Below are positions 10,704 through 19,350 of a stretch of DNA of 54,713 nt, piece by piece. Numbering within the stretch: position 1 is the first letter of the stretch; each line of letters opens with the position of its first letter. The DNA is from an uncultured Oscillospiraceae bacterium (GTDB lineage: Bacteria; Bacillota; Clostridia; Oscillospirales; Oscillospiraceae), in assembly GCA_905234625.1 (NCBI GenBank), contig CAJOIC010000016.1, positions 1 through 54,713 of the forward strand, written 5' to 3'. The translations under genes were made by a program, and so were the position numbers. The notes under the pieces are model-generated. The model searched no databases and was not told the DNA's origin. It was given only the letters and a program-made list of their open reading frames with translations.

Positions 10704-11891
10704 TCAAATGTCCTCCGGACCCAGGATGAAGGGCCGGATGTCCATCTCCATGACATGCAGGGGACCGCTGACGCCCCGGGCGGTGTCCACGTCCCGGAAG
10801 CCCACATGCCGGTAGAAGCCCACGGCGTTTTCGTTTGAATAGGCAACGTGCAGCCGCAGGGAGGAGCGGCCCTCCCGCCGGAAGAGGGAGACGGCGTGGC
10901 CGATGAGCTGTACGCCCAGCCGCCGGTCCCGGAAGGCGGGGTCCACATACAGGAGGCTGATCCAGCCTGCCCCCAGCTCCCTTCCCCGGTCCGGGTCCAG
11001 CTCGATGACCCCGGCGAGGTCGTCCCCGAGATACAGCTTCATGACGCAGCGGGGATCGGCGCCTGCGTGCTTTCCCGCCGAGGCGAGATATACCGCCGGA
11101 ACGAAACCCTGCAGGTCCCCGTGGCTCTCCTTCCAGGTGGCGGCGTAGATCTTCGCGTAAAGCTCGCTCTCCGCCCGGGGGTCCAGAGGCTCGAAGCGGG
11201 TATAGATGTCCCGGACGGGGACCCGCTTTTTCTGGGCCTCCCGCCAGGCCTGCCGGGCGAAGGTGCTCAGTCCCGCCGCGTCCAGATGGGAGGCGTCGTT
11301 GTACCAGTCCGCGGAGATGACGCCGTCCGTCACGGTCAGGAGGGTGACGGAGGTGTTGTCCCCGTAGGGGAGGCGGCCGATCTCCGCCGAGGGGATGCCG
11401 AGGATATCGCACAGCAGCCCCCGGATGGCGAGGCCGTGGGAGACCACAGCCAGGGTCTTGCCGGGGTATTCCGCCGCCAGGTCCAGCACGGCGGCCTTCA
11501 TCCGGGCCTGGACGGTCTCGTAGGGCTCGCCGCCGGGAACGCTCCAGCTCGCCGGGTCATGGGTGAAATACTCCATCTGCGCGGGATAGTCCCGGGCGAT
11601 GTTTCCCCAGGGCATATCCTCCCATACGCCCACGTCGATCTCCCGCAGGCGGGGACTTGTGTTCAGGGGCAGGTCCGGGTGGTATTTGCGGATGGCGGCG
11701 GCGGTGGACTGGGTGCGGTTGAGGTCGCTCGACCACAGGGCGTCCAGGGGGATATCCCGGAAGCGCTCCGCCAGGGCCGCGATCTGACGGCGGCCCAGCT
11801 GGGTGATGTTGGAGTTGTATTGGCCCTGGGAGCGGCGGTAGAGGTTGCCCTCCGCCTCCGCGTGGCGGATGAGGTAGATCTTTGTTTCCAT
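10704..11891 (-). CDS. Histidine phosphatase / GNAT acetyltransferase fusion protein
   Basis: A 395-residue two-domain protein. The N-terminal half (about 1-205) is a phosphoglycerate-mutase-like histidine phosphatase: RHAEAEGN carries the catalytic His, and VVSHGLAIRGLL the second His. The C-terminal half (about 225-395) is a GNAT acetyltransferase with the acetyl-CoA loop RDRRLGVQL and the closing NENAVGFYRHVGF motif. Both active sites look intact. The ATG at 11891 (METKIYLIRH) is chosen because the family starts there; its ribosome site (AGGA) is weak. Substrates of both domains are unknown. The fused arrangement exists in other Clostridia. Confidence 0.88.
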   Translation of the reverse strand: METKIYLIRHAEAEGNLYRRSQGQYNSNITQLGRRQIAALAERFRDIPLDALWSSDLNRTQSTAAAIRKYHPDLPLNTSPRLREIDVGVWEDMPWGNIARDYPAQMEYFTHDPASWSVPGGEPYETVQARMKAAVLDLAAEYPGKTLAVVSHGLAIRGLLCDILGIPSAEIGRLPYGDNTSVTLLTVTDGVISADWYNDASHLDAAGLSTFARQAWREAQKKRVPVRDIYTRFEPLDPRAESELYAKIYAATWKESHGDLQGFVPAVYLASAGKHAGADPRCVMKLYLGDDLAGVIELDPDRGRELGAGWISLLYVDPAFRDRRLGVQLIGHAVSLFRREGRSSLRLHVAYSNENAVGFYRHVGFRDVDTARGVSGPLHVMEMDIRPFILGPEDI

Positions 11892-11976
11892 GGGGTCCTG
11901 TTCTTCTCTCTGAAAATATGATATGATAGCCAAAACAGTTTACACCTTTTTAAACCCGGGCTCAAGAGGTAGTTCC

Positions 11977-13035
11977 ATGTCGAATCAGATTTCCTCCCGC
12001 GAAGAGCGCTCCGGCGCGGTGATCTGCGGCGCCTATGGGATGGGCAACGCCGGGGACGACGCCGTCCTCGCCGCCATCCTGACGTCGCTGCGCAGGATAG
12101 AGCGGGATATCCCCGTCACCGTGATCGCCAGAGACCCGGCGGCCGTGACGGAGAAGTACGGCGTCCGCGCCGTCCATCCCCTGGATATCCTGCGCTGGCG
12201 CGGGGCTATGAAGCGGGCGAAGCTGTTTATCAGCGGCGGCGGCAGCCTCCTCCAGGACGTGACCAGCCGCCGCAGTCTTCAGTTTTATCTTCTCACGATC
12301 CGCACGGCGAAGGAATGCGGCTGCGCCGTGCAGCTCTATGGCTGCGGCGTGGGACCGCTGCTGCGGGACGGCTCCCGCCGGAGGACGGCGGAGGTCCTGA
12401 ACGCCTGCGCGGACGTGATCACCCTGCGGGACGGGGAGAGCGAAAAGCTCCTGCGGGACATAGGCGTCACGGTCCCGCCGGTGACGGTGACCGCCGACCC
12501 CGCCCTGGGCCTGCCTCCCGTGCGGGGGGAGCGGGAGAGGGCCGCGGGCTTCGTCCTGCGGGATTGGGAGGGCTTTGGGGAGGCCGTCCCGGCTCTGGCC
12601 GCCTGCGCCGGGTATGTCCGGGACACCTATCGTCTGGAGCCGGTGCTCCTGTGCCTGGCCCCGGAGGACCACGCCGCCGCCCGGACCGTCAGCGGCCTTC
12701 TGGAGCGGGAGGGCGTCTCCGCCGCCGTCAGCCTGGACAGCCGCCGCCTCAGCCGCATGAGTCTGGTGATCTCCATGCGGCTCCACGGCCTCGTCTTCGC
12801 CCTGCGGGACGGTATCCCTGCCGCGGGGGTGAGCTATGATCCCAAGGTCAGCGCCTTCTGCGCCGAGGCGGGCCTGCCCTGTCTGGAGCTTTCGGAGGCC
12901 TCGCCGGAGAGCCTGCGGTCCCTGGCGGACGCGGCCGTCCACCTGGACGGGGAGGCCCTGGCCGCCGCCGCGTCGGAGCTGCGCCGCCGGGAGACCGGGA
13001 ACGCCATCGCCGCCGCCCAGCTCCTGGGGGCGTGA
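11977..13035 (+). CDS. csaB: Polysaccharide pyruvyl transferase, CsaB-like
   Basis: A 352-residue member of the polysaccharide pyruvyl transferase family. The N-terminal GAYGMGNAGDDAVLAAIL, the central ISGGGSLLQD and the C-terminal MRLHGLVFALRDGIP motifs match CsaB, which adds ketal-pyruvate to secondary cell-wall polysaccharide so that SLH-domain surface proteins can bind. The ATG at 11977 is preceded by AAGAGGTAG. It is divergent from the phosphatase/GNAT gene and followed by a palindromic repeat. No SLH-domain protein is in this window, so the surface-layer role is inferred from the family. Confidence 0.85.
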   Translation: MSNQISSREERSGAVICGAYGMGNAGDDAVLAAILTSLRRIERDIPVTVIARDPAAVTEKYGVRAVHPLDILRWRGAMKRAKLFISGGGSLLQDVTSRRSLQFYLLTIRTAKECGCAVQLYGCGVGPLLRDGSRRRTAEVLNACADVITLRDGESEKLLRDIGVTVPPVTVTADPALGLPPVRGERERAAGFVLRDWEGFGEAVPALAACAGYVRDTYRLEPVLLCLAPEDHAAARTVSGLLEREGVSAAVSLDSRRLSRMSLVISMRLHGLVFALRDGIPAAGVSYDPKVSAFCAEAGLPCLELSEASPESLRSLADAAVHLDGEALAAAASELRRRETGNAIAAAQLLGA

Positions 13036-13062
13036 GGCGGTTTGCAACAGGGGGGAGGGTGT

Positions 13063-13162
13063 GCAGGGTGTGCGTGGAACAGGGGACGGTTCTATGTTCC
13101 ATTTTGGAACATAGAACCGTCCCCTGTTCCACCAGGACTGTCCCCTGTTCCACACACCCTGC
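13063..13162. repeat. REP-like nested palindrome with the GTCCCCTGTTCC core
   Basis: A 100-base element between two convergent genes. It contains a perfect 27-base inverted repeat with a three-base loop (13075-13101 and 13105-13131), a third copy of the core TGGAACAGGGGAC in inverted orientation at 13140-13152, and outer arms GCAGGGTGTG / CACACCCTGC. Repeats with this GGGGACRGT core are widespread dispersed palindromes in Firmicutes, often linked to REP-associated tyrosine transposases. Confidence 0.8.
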
Positions 13163-13170
13163 GCCGGAGC

Positions 13171-13995
13171 TCAGATCTCCTCCAGCATATACACGTCCGT
13201 GCGGCGGTGGCGGAGAAGGGGCAGCTGCTCCCGGACGGGCTCCACCTGCGACAGATCGAGCTCCGTGAGCTGATGGCCCTCGGCCTCGTCCAGTTGACCG
13301 ACCACGCCGCCCCAGGGGTCCGTGACGATGCTGTGGCCCCAGGCGTGGTAGCTTGCGGTCATGTCCCGGGCGGGGGAGGTCCCGGCGCAGAACACCTGGT
13401 TGTACATGGCCTGGCTGCGGAACATGAGCTCCCAGTGGGCGGGGCCGGTGGTCAGGTTGAAGGCCGCCGGGACCAGCACGAGCCGCGCGCCCTTCAGCGC
13501 CATGAGCCGCCCCAGCTCCGGGAAGCGGAAGTCATAGCAGACGCACAGACCCAGGGGTCCGAACTCCGTGTCGAATACCGTGACGGAATCCCCCGGGGTC
13601 AGGGTCTCCGACTCCCGGAAGGTCTGCCCGCCCTTCACGTCGATGTCGAAAAGGTGCATTTTGCGGTGCTTCGCCGCCATGGAGCCCTGCCGGTCGAAGA
13701 CATAGGCGGTGTTATAGACCCGCTCCCCGTCCAGCTCGGGCATGGTCCCGGCGGAGAGCCATATCCCATGGGTCCGGGCGATCTCCGCGCACCGGGTGAA
13801 GATCCGGCCCCCCTGGGGCTCGGCGTAGACCGGGAAATTCTTTGTCTCATAGGGGCAGCAGAACATCTCCGGCAGCGCCGCCATGTCCGCCCCGAGGGAC
13901 GCCGCCTCCGCCGCGGCCTCATCCGCGATGCGCAGCGCCTGCTCCACATCCTCCGGCACCCGCATCTGCGCCTGATAGAGCTTTATAGTATCCAT
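13171..13995 (-). CDS. Carbon-nitrogen hydrolase (nitrilase superfamily, omega-amidase-like)
   Basis: A 274-residue amidase. The catalytic triad of the superfamily is visible: Glu in ALPEMFCCPYE, Lys in KHRKMHLFDID and Cys in GLCVCYDFRFPE. The sequence resembles NIT2/omega-amidase-type enzymes that hydrolyse alpha-ketoglutaramate or related amides; the exact substrate is not determined. The ATG at 13995 has GGGGAGGAAAG upstream. It is convergent with csaB and divergent from the following membrane protein gene. Confidence 0.9.
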   Translation of the reverse strand: MDTIKLYQAQMRVPEDVEQALRIADEAAAEAASLGADMAALPEMFCCPYETKNFPVYAEPQGGRIFTRCAEIARTHGIWLSAGTMPELDGERVYNTAYVFDRQGSMAAKHRKMHLFDIDVKGGQTFRESETLTPGDSVTVFDTEFGPLGLCVCYDFRFPELGRLMALKGARLVLVPAAFNLTTGPAHWELMFRSQAMYNQVFCAGTSPARDMTASYHAWGHSIVTDPWGGVVGQLDEAEGHQLTELDLSQVEPVREQLPLLRHRRTDVYMLEEI

Positions 13996-14041
13996 GGGCT
14001 TTCCTCCCCGCGATCCGTTATTCCCATCCCATGATACCACG

Positions 14042-14087
14042 TCCCGGCGGGGATGGGGAAGAGAAAATGCTTCCTATCCCGCCGGGA
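14042..14087. repeat. Inverted repeat in the divergent spacer
   Basis: TCCCGGCGGGGATGGGGAAG and, after about eight bases, CTTCCTATCCCGCCGGGA, giving a stem of about 17 pairs with small bulges. It lies between the amidase and the membrane protein genes and just before a plus-strand TATAAT (14094-14099). It may be an operator or a repeat. Confidence 0.6.
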
Positions 14088-14128
14088 TGCGTATATAATA
14101 TGGAAAAACGGTTTTCCGGAGGGAGCCC

Positions 14129-14791
14129 ATGGAAAAGAAACGCACGCCGCTGCTCATCGTCAACATCCTCATCGTCCTTTTGACGGTCCTGGGGGTCTGC
14201 ATCACCCAGCTCGTGAGGAGCGACGGGCTTCTTATCGCCGAGGGTCTGCACAACCTGAAATACTTCACGGTGCTGTCGAACATCCTCGAGGGGGCCGCGT
14301 CCCTGGTCCTGGCGGTGCGGCTGATACGGCTGCGGCGCGGAAGGGCGGATGGCATCCCCCATTGGATGTATGTGCTGAAGCTGGTCTCCGCGTCGGCGGT
14401 GGCGGTGACGTTTTTCGTGGTGGCGCTGTTTTTCGGGCCGTGGGTGGGCTACGGGCTCCTCTACCGGGACGCGAACCTGTTTTTCCATCTCGTCATCCCG
14501 GTCCTGGCCATGGGGGAGTTCGTGGCGCTGGACCGGTTCGACAGCGTGACCCTGGGGGAGACGGCCTTGTGCGCGGCGCCGGAGCTTCTCTATGGGCTCG
14601 GCTATCTTCTGAACCTGCTCATCAACGGCATCGGCGTCTGGCCCGACACCAACGACTTCTACGGCTTCACCACCTGGGGCTGGGGCGTGGGCTTCATGAT
14701 CTTCGCCGCGATCCTGCTGCTGGGCTGGGGCGCCGGGTGCCTTCTGCGCCTGGGCAGCCGCGCGGGACGCTCGGAAAAAACCAAATCATAA
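14129..14791 (+). CDS. Small polytopic membrane protein, probably Pr6Pr family
   Basis: A 220-residue protein with about six hydrophobic segments. The segment GLHNLKYFTVLSNILEG resembles the conserved KYFTxLSN motif of the Pr6Pr/FAR-17a-AIG1-like membrane family, and the C-terminal region has PDTNDFYGFTTWGWGVGFM. The molecular function of this family in bacteria is not known. The ATG at 14129 has a GGAGGGAG ribosome site. It stands alone between a divergent amidase and a bidirectional terminator, so it is probably monocistronic. Confidence 0.7.
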   Translation: MEKKRTPLLIVNILIVLLTVLGVCITQLVRSDGLLIAEGLHNLKYFTVLSNILEGAASLVLAVRLIRLRRGRADGIPHWMYVLKLVSASAVAVTFFVVALFFGPWVGYGLLYRDANLFFHLVIPVLAMGEFVALDRFDSVTLGETALCAAPELLYGLGYLLNLLINGIGVWPDTNDFYGFTTWGWGVGFMIFAAILLLGWGAGCLLRLGSRAGRSEKTKS

Positions 14792-14796
14792 AACGA

Positions 14797-14826
14797 AACC
14801 GTACCTGCCATGGCGGGTACGGTTTT
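14797..14826. terminator. Bidirectional intrinsic terminator
   Basis: Hairpin AAACCGTACC / GGTACGGTTT around a GCCATGGC centre, with TTTTTG on the plus strand and TTTCGTTTT on the minus strand. It separates two convergent genes. Confidence 0.85.
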
Positions 14827-14830
14827 TGCG

Positions 14831-15586
14831 TCACAGGGGGCGGTCCAGGCCCTTCCACTTCATGAGGGCGAGGTAGCTCTCCCGGGCCTCGTTCAGCCGG
14901 TCCCGGCCCACGGGCAGGTCCGCGCCGGTGTCCAGAAGGACGCTGCGGGAGGTGATCTTGCGGATGTACCGGTAGTTCACGAGAAAGCCCTTGTGGACCC
15001 GGATGAAGCCCATTTTCCGAAGGCTCTCGTCCAGCTCGCGCATGGAGCTGCGGACGAGGACCGGCTCCGTCCGCCCGGGCTCGAACAGCTTCTGGGTCTT
15101 CCCGGCGGCCTCCACATAAAGGATCTCCTCCGGGGTGAAGCTGTGGGTCTGCCCGTCGATGTCCTCCGCGACGAAGCGGGAGCTTCTCTCCCGCCGCGAG
15201 CGCACATACTCCGCGATCACACCGTCGAGCTCATCGGCAAAGCGGCTCTTGCGCATAAAGCTCCAGGGGTGGACGCCGAAGATCTCGTAGACCTTGTCCT
15301 CCATATTGGATACATAGATGATATCGGCGGCAAAACCCCGGCGCCGCAGCTCCCCGCCGAGGCGGATGCCGTCCATGCCGGGCATGTCGATGTCGAGAAA
15401 CACGAGATCGAAGCTCCGGTGCTCCAGCAGCGCGAGAAATTCCTCCGCGGAGGCGGCCTGCGCACTTGTCACGGCGATGCCGCTGCGCCGGAAGGCCCGC
15501 TCGGCCCGCTCAGCCATCAGGCTCCGGAAGACGCCGTCGTCGTCGCAGAACGCGACGGCAAGCTCGCTCAGGCGGATGTCCCACAT
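14831..15586 (-). CDS. LytTR-type response regulator
   Basis: A 251-residue response regulator. The receiver domain has the acidic pocket FCDDDGVF and the phosphoacceptor Asp in FLDIDMPGMDG (about residue 57); the C-terminal LytTR DNA-binding domain includes ILYVEAAGKTQKLF and GFIRVHKGFLVNYRYIRKI. LytTR regulators of the AgrA type control secreted products, peptides and transport. The ATG at 15586 lies one base after the histidine kinase stop, with GGAGGAG nine bases before it. Its likely partner is that kinase. The target is unknown; the divergent tannase-like gene is the obvious candidate. Confidence 0.93.
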   Translation of the reverse strand: MWDIRLSELAVAFCDDDGVFRSLMAERAERAFRRSGIAVTSAQAASAEEFLALLEHRSFDLVFLDIDMPGMDGIRLGGELRRRGFAADIIYVSNMEDKVYEIFGVHPWSFMRKSRFADELDGVIAEYVRSRRERSSRFVAEDIDGQTHSFTPEEILYVEAAGKTQKLFEPGRTEPVLVRSSMRELDESLRKMGFIRVHKGFLVNYRYIRKITSRSVLLDTGADLPVGRDRLNEARESYLALMKWKGLDRPL

Positions 15587-15587
15587 G

Positions 15588-16931
15588 TCATGTCTCCTCC
15601 ATATACAGCATGGCGTCCGCGGTGAACCAGCCGTCCTCCACATGGAAGCTCACGATGCCGTCGTACTTCTCCGCGATGCTCCGGATGATGGGGATGCCGA
15701 AGCCGTGGGAGACGGGGTCCTCCTTCGTGGAAAGAAGCGCGGGATTGTCCCGCAGGGCGGCCTCGTCCGCGGGGTTCGTCACGGTGACGAACAGGCAGCC
15801 CTTGTCGGTGTGGAGGGTGGCCTTCACGAGCGATTTCCCGGCCCGGAGGCAGCCCTCCACGCCGTTGTCGATCATGTTCGAGAGCAGCGAGCACAGATCG
15901 TCGTCCGCGATGCCCATTGTTTCCGGCACGGCGGCGATCACGTCCAGGGTGATCCCCGCGGCCAGGGCTGTGTTCATCTGGTGGGTGATGACGGAGGTGA
16001 CGAGAGGGTTCGGGCAGGAAAACTCCGTCAGCTTGGGGGTGACTTTCCCGGCGTACTCCGCGAAATACTGCCGCAGCTCGTCGTATCGCTCCCCGCGCAA
16101 AAGGGTCTCCATGAGGGCGATGTGGTTTTTGAGCTCATGCCGCAGCGCCCGGTAGTCCCGCGTGAGGGTCTCCGAGCGGCGATAGAACTCCAGGTCCTGC
16201 CGGAGCTTTGCCTGCATCGCCCGCATCCCGGCGCTGGCGCGGTACTCCCGCACCAGGACGTAGTACAGATAATAGATCAGCAGATTCACCGCGTAGAAGG
16301 CGGACAGCACCACGGCGGTGGTGAGGTAGGCGCTCCGGTCGATATACAGGGAGCGGCCGCCCAGGATGCGGATGGTGTAAAGGCACGCCGTGGACAGCAC
16401 CGCGATGACCAGCATGGACAGCCAGTAGGCCGTGGGGATGCGCTCGTCGCTGGGCTGGGGCCGGAACAGGCAGACCACCCCCAGCGACACGGCCAGAAGC
16501 AGGAACTGCAAAAGGTTCGACACGCTCAGAGGCAGCACCGGCATGAGGATCTGGGTGCTGATGGACTGGGCGAAGTTGATGTTCGCCAGGATGGCGGCGG
16601 TGAGGACCACCTTGGCGTAATCCCGCATGGGGACGAACAGAGCGGCGTACAGGATGACGAGGCCCATGAGGAGGGCGTGGCTCACGGCGCCGATGCGGCC
16701 GAAGGACCCCACCGCCGGGGCGGTGAGAAGATACAGCGCGGCTGCGGTCAGGAGCGTCCCGGCGAACTGGGCGGCGAGACGGAGGGGCGGCGTCTTTTTC
16801 TCGGCGCTCAGGGTCAGGACGATCAGGGCCAGGGCCAGGGGGATGAGATAGCATTGATAGAAAAAGCCGGACAGACGGCCTACGGTGGAGCCCAGGGAAT
16901 AGATCTCGGGCTCGGCGGGCACGGCGAACAT
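15588..16931 (-). CDS. GHKL-type sensor histidine kinase (AgrC-like)
   Basis: A 447-residue kinase. The first 205 or so residues form six or seven transmembrane segments without an extracellular sensor domain. The phosphoacceptor His lies in ALRHELKNHIALMETLL. The GHKL ATPase domain shows the N box LLSNMIDNGVEG and the G box HGFGIPIIRSIAEKYDG. This architecture is typical of AgrC/VirS-type kinases, many of which sense peptides, but no peptide precursor gene is evident next to it. It is transcribed with the LytTR regulator. Confidence 0.92.
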   Translation of the reverse strand: MFAVPAEPEIYSLGSTVGRLSGFFYQCYLIPLALALIVLTLSAEKKTPPLRLAAQFAGTLLTAAALYLLTAPAVGSFGRIGAVSHALLMGLVILYAALFVPMRDYAKVVLTAAILANINFAQSISTQILMPVLPLSVSNLLQFLLLAVSLGVVCLFRPQPSDERIPTAYWLSMLVIAVLSTACLYTIRILGGRSLYIDRSAYLTTAVVLSAFYAVNLLIYYLYYVLVREYRASAGMRAMQAKLRQDLEFYRRSETLTRDYRALRHELKNHIALMETLLRGERYDELRQYFAEYAGKVTPKLTEFSCPNPLVTSVITHQMNTALAAGITLDVIAAVPETMGIADDDLCSLLSNMIDNGVEGCLRAGKSLVKATLHTDKGCLFVTVTNPADEAALRDNPALLSTKEDPVSHGFGIPIIRSIAEKYDGIVSFHVEDGWFTADAMLYMEET

Positions 16932-16962
16932 GGTATCCCTCCCTTCGGGTCATATTTTCTTC

Positions 16963-16991
16963 AGTATAGCGAAAATCCGTCCGGCTGTAAA
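16963..16991 (-). promoter_or_regulatory. Sigma-A promoter of the two-component operon
   Basis: Minus strand TTTACA (16991-16986), 17-base spacer, TATACT (16968-16963); the kinase ATG follows with GGGAGGG. Confidence 0.8.
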
Positions 16992-17054
16992 GCGGGCGGC
17001 GGGGTTGGGACCTGCGCTGTTTGCGCCGGAATTGCGTCGTTTGTTCCGGGACGC

Positions 17055-17084
17055 TTGCGGCGGTCCCGGACTTTGGTGTAAATT
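17055..17084 (+). promoter_or_regulatory. Possible promoter of the tannase-like gene
   Basis: TTGCGG, 18-base spacer, TAAATT, about 37 bases before the ATG. The match is moderate and a regulator-dependent promoter is possible. Confidence 0.4.
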
Positions 17085-17120
17085 AACAATGACAAAATAT
17101 CCGACAGGAGGATACATCCT

Positions 17121-19250
17121 ATGAAGAAAGCTTTATCCCTTCTTCTCGTTCTGGCTCTGGCCCTGACGCTGGGCTCCGCCGCCTTCGCCTCCGGCGAGGC
17201 CTCCGGCAGCGCCGAGATCGCCGAGATCGTCTCCGACAAGGCGTATATCGAGGAGACCCTGAACATCGCCAACAACGACGAGCTCACCTGGACCTACGCC
17301 TCCGGCGCGGACGCCTGGACCATGTCCGTGGTCTCCGCCGTGGTCTATCCCGAGCTGCCCAACCAGCAGGGCGTCTCCGTCTGCGTGCCCGGAGCCTACG
17401 TCACCGGCATCGACACAGACGGCGACGGCGCGGCGGACGTCACCGCCGCGAGCTACGCCGAGCCCGTCAACGGCGTTCTCGTCATCGACTATGACGCCGA
17501 GATCACCAGCACCAACGGCCAGGTCTATACCGCCGCCACCGCCCCCGTCATCCTGAATACCGGCGCGGCGGGATACGGCTCCCAGTCGAACCGCGCCGCA
17601 GGCACCACCTATGCCAAGGAGGGCTATGTGAACGTCTCCTGCGGCAACCGCGGCAAGCAGGACGCCGTCAAGGACGACGACGGCAACGTCCTTTACTACA
17701 CCGGCGACGCTCCCTCCTGCCTGGTGGACCAGAAAAACGCCGCCCGCTTCGTGAAGTATAACATCCTGCTCGGCAACCTGCCCGGCGGCGTGGACTACAT
17801 GGTCTCCACCGGCGGCTCCGGCGGCGCGGCCCACGCGGCCATGTTCGCCGCCACCTCCAACAACCCCGATTTCTATGACTATGAGATCGAGGCCGGCGCC
17901 GTGGGCGTGTACGCCACGGCGGACGGGGGCTACTCCACCACCGTCACCATCGACGGCGTGGACTACGATATCTCCGACGGCGCATGGGGCTGCGTGGCTT
18001 ACAGCGCCATCACCAGCCTCTACGAGGGCGATATCACCATGGCCTTCGAATACTACCTGAACCCGGATTACAGCTTCAACACCGACTTCCAGAAGCAGCT
18101 GGCCGCCTACCTCTCCGAGCTGTACATGGAGTACATCAACGGCAAGGGCCTCTCCGTGGCGGAGGCCGCCGTGGGCTTTGACTTAAACGGCGACGGCGAT
18201 CAGGACGACACCATCGACCTCACCATCGAGTATGACCCCGACCTGTATCCCGAGACCAACGGCTATCACGGCGCCTACCTTGACCTGTATCTCGCGGAGT
18301 TCACCGAGAACATCCAGTGGTATGTGGATAATCTCGACTACGCCTCCGGGTACACCTGGTTCAAGGCCGACGGCACCGCCATGAGCGACGCCGAGGTGGC
18401 GAACATGACCGCCGCCGACAAGGCCGCGGCCTTCATCGAGGGCCGGTACAATAACGGCTCCTCCTCCGCCAGCTCCGGTCCCAGCGGCGCGCCGGGCGGC
18501 GCCAGCGGCAACACTACCACCGTGAACGGCGTCACCGAGATGACCGTGGGTACCCCTGACGCGGGCACCACCCAGGCCGCCGGCAGCGGCACCAACTCCA
18601 AAAACTACGCGAGCTTCGACGAGATGCTGGCCGCCTACGAGGCCGATATCGCGGAGGTCCTCGCCGGGGACCGCTTCGGCAAGAACCAGGTCTCGCTCTA
18701 TAACCCCCTGAACTACATCGGCGCCGAGGGCACCGACGACCCCGTCTGGACCCGCGTGGTCATGGGCGAGAAGGAGGGCGACATGGGCATGATGGCCTCC
18801 CTCAACATGCAGATCGCCTGGCTCGCCGCCGGGACGGACGCCGTCGTCGAGTGGCAGTATAACGGCGGCCACGTGCCCAGCGAGGTGCTGGGGAACTCCT
18901 TCGCCCTCTGGGTGGATCAGATGTACGCCGAGCATGTGGAGGGCGCTTTGCCGGTGAAGAAGGCCCCCGCCGAGCATCAGATGCAGAACGGCGACGCCGA
19001 GGAGATGACCGGCGCGGATATCTCCGACTGGGTCTCCCTCGACGAAAACGGCCAGGTCTCCGTCACCCTGAAGGACGCCGCGGCCTACCGCACCAATAAC
19101 GCCATGAAGGCCACCCCGGGCTTCGACGTCATCGACTACGGCCAGGAGGACTATGTCTTCGGCAGCGCCGAGAAGGACGCCCGGCATTGGGACGTCTTCG
19201 TCCTGGAGGCCATGCAGGAGCACGCCGACGTGCTGGCGGGCCTGTTCTGA
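17121..19250 (+). CDS. Secreted tannase-like alpha/beta-hydrolase
   Basis: A 709-residue exported esterase. Residues 1-23 form a signal peptide (LALALTLGSAAFA) without a lipobox. The catalytic domain shows NVSCGNRGK near 171-179, a nucleophile elbow TGGSGGAAH with Ser233, and a late EWQYNGGHVPSE segment expected to carry the catalytic His. These features match bacterial tannases, which hydrolyse gallate esters of plant polyphenols. A Ser/Gly/Ala-rich low-complexity linker (about 445-480) splits the polypeptide in two. No cell-wall anchor is visible, so it is probably released. The ATG follows ACAGGAGG. Substrate is inferred; another aromatic ester is possible. Confidence 0.78.
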   Translation: MKKALSLLLVLALALTLGSAAFASGEASGSAEIAEIVSDKAYIEETLNIANNDELTWTYASGADAWTMSVVSAVVYPELPNQQGVSVCVPGAYVTGIDTDGDGAADVTAASYAEPVNGVLVIDYDAEITSTNGQVYTAATAPVILNTGAAGYGSQSNRAAGTTYAKEGYVNVSCGNRGKQDAVKDDDGNVLYYTGDAPSCLVDQKNAARFVKYNILLGNLPGGVDYMVSTGGSGGAAHAAMFAATSNNPDFYDYEIEAGAVGVYATADGGYSTTVTIDGVDYDISDGAWGCVAYSAITSLYEGDITMAFEYYLNPDYSFNTDFQKQLAAYLSELYMEYINGKGLSVAEAAVGFDLNGDGDQDDTIDLTIEYDPDLYPETNGYHGAYLDLYLAEFTENIQWYVDNLDYASGYTWFKADGTAMSDAEVANMTAADKAAAFIEGRYNNGSSSASSGPSGAPGGASGNTTTVNGVTEMTVGTPDAGTTQAAGSGTNSKNYASFDEMLAAYEADIAEVLAGDRFGKNQVSLYNPLNYIGAEGTDDPVWTRVVMGEKEGDMGMMASLNMQIAWLAAGTDAVVEWQYNGGHVPSEVLGNSFALWVDQMYAEHVEGALPVKKAPAEHQMQNGDAEEMTGADISDWVSLDENGQVSVTLKDAAAYRTNNAMKATPGFDVIDYGQEDYVFGSAEKDARHWDVFVLEAMQEHADVLAGLF

Positions 19251-19269
19251 TACCGATCCCGAATTATGA

Positions 19270-19293
19270 GGAGAGCGCCTCTCGGCGCTCTCC
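19270..19293 (+). terminator. Intrinsic terminator after the tannase-like gene
   Basis: Perfect ten-base-pair stem GGAGAGCGCC / GGCGCTCTCC with a TCTC loop, followed by TTGCTTTTT. Confidence 0.88.
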
Positions 19294-19350
19294 TTGCTTT
19301 TTGGCCCTGGGTACATTAAAATGGGGGGAGTAAACGAGGAGGATGATCAT

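Noticed and set aside
17121-19250. Cell-wall anchoring of the tannase-like protein
   Set aside because: No LPxTG motif, SLH domain or lipobox was found.
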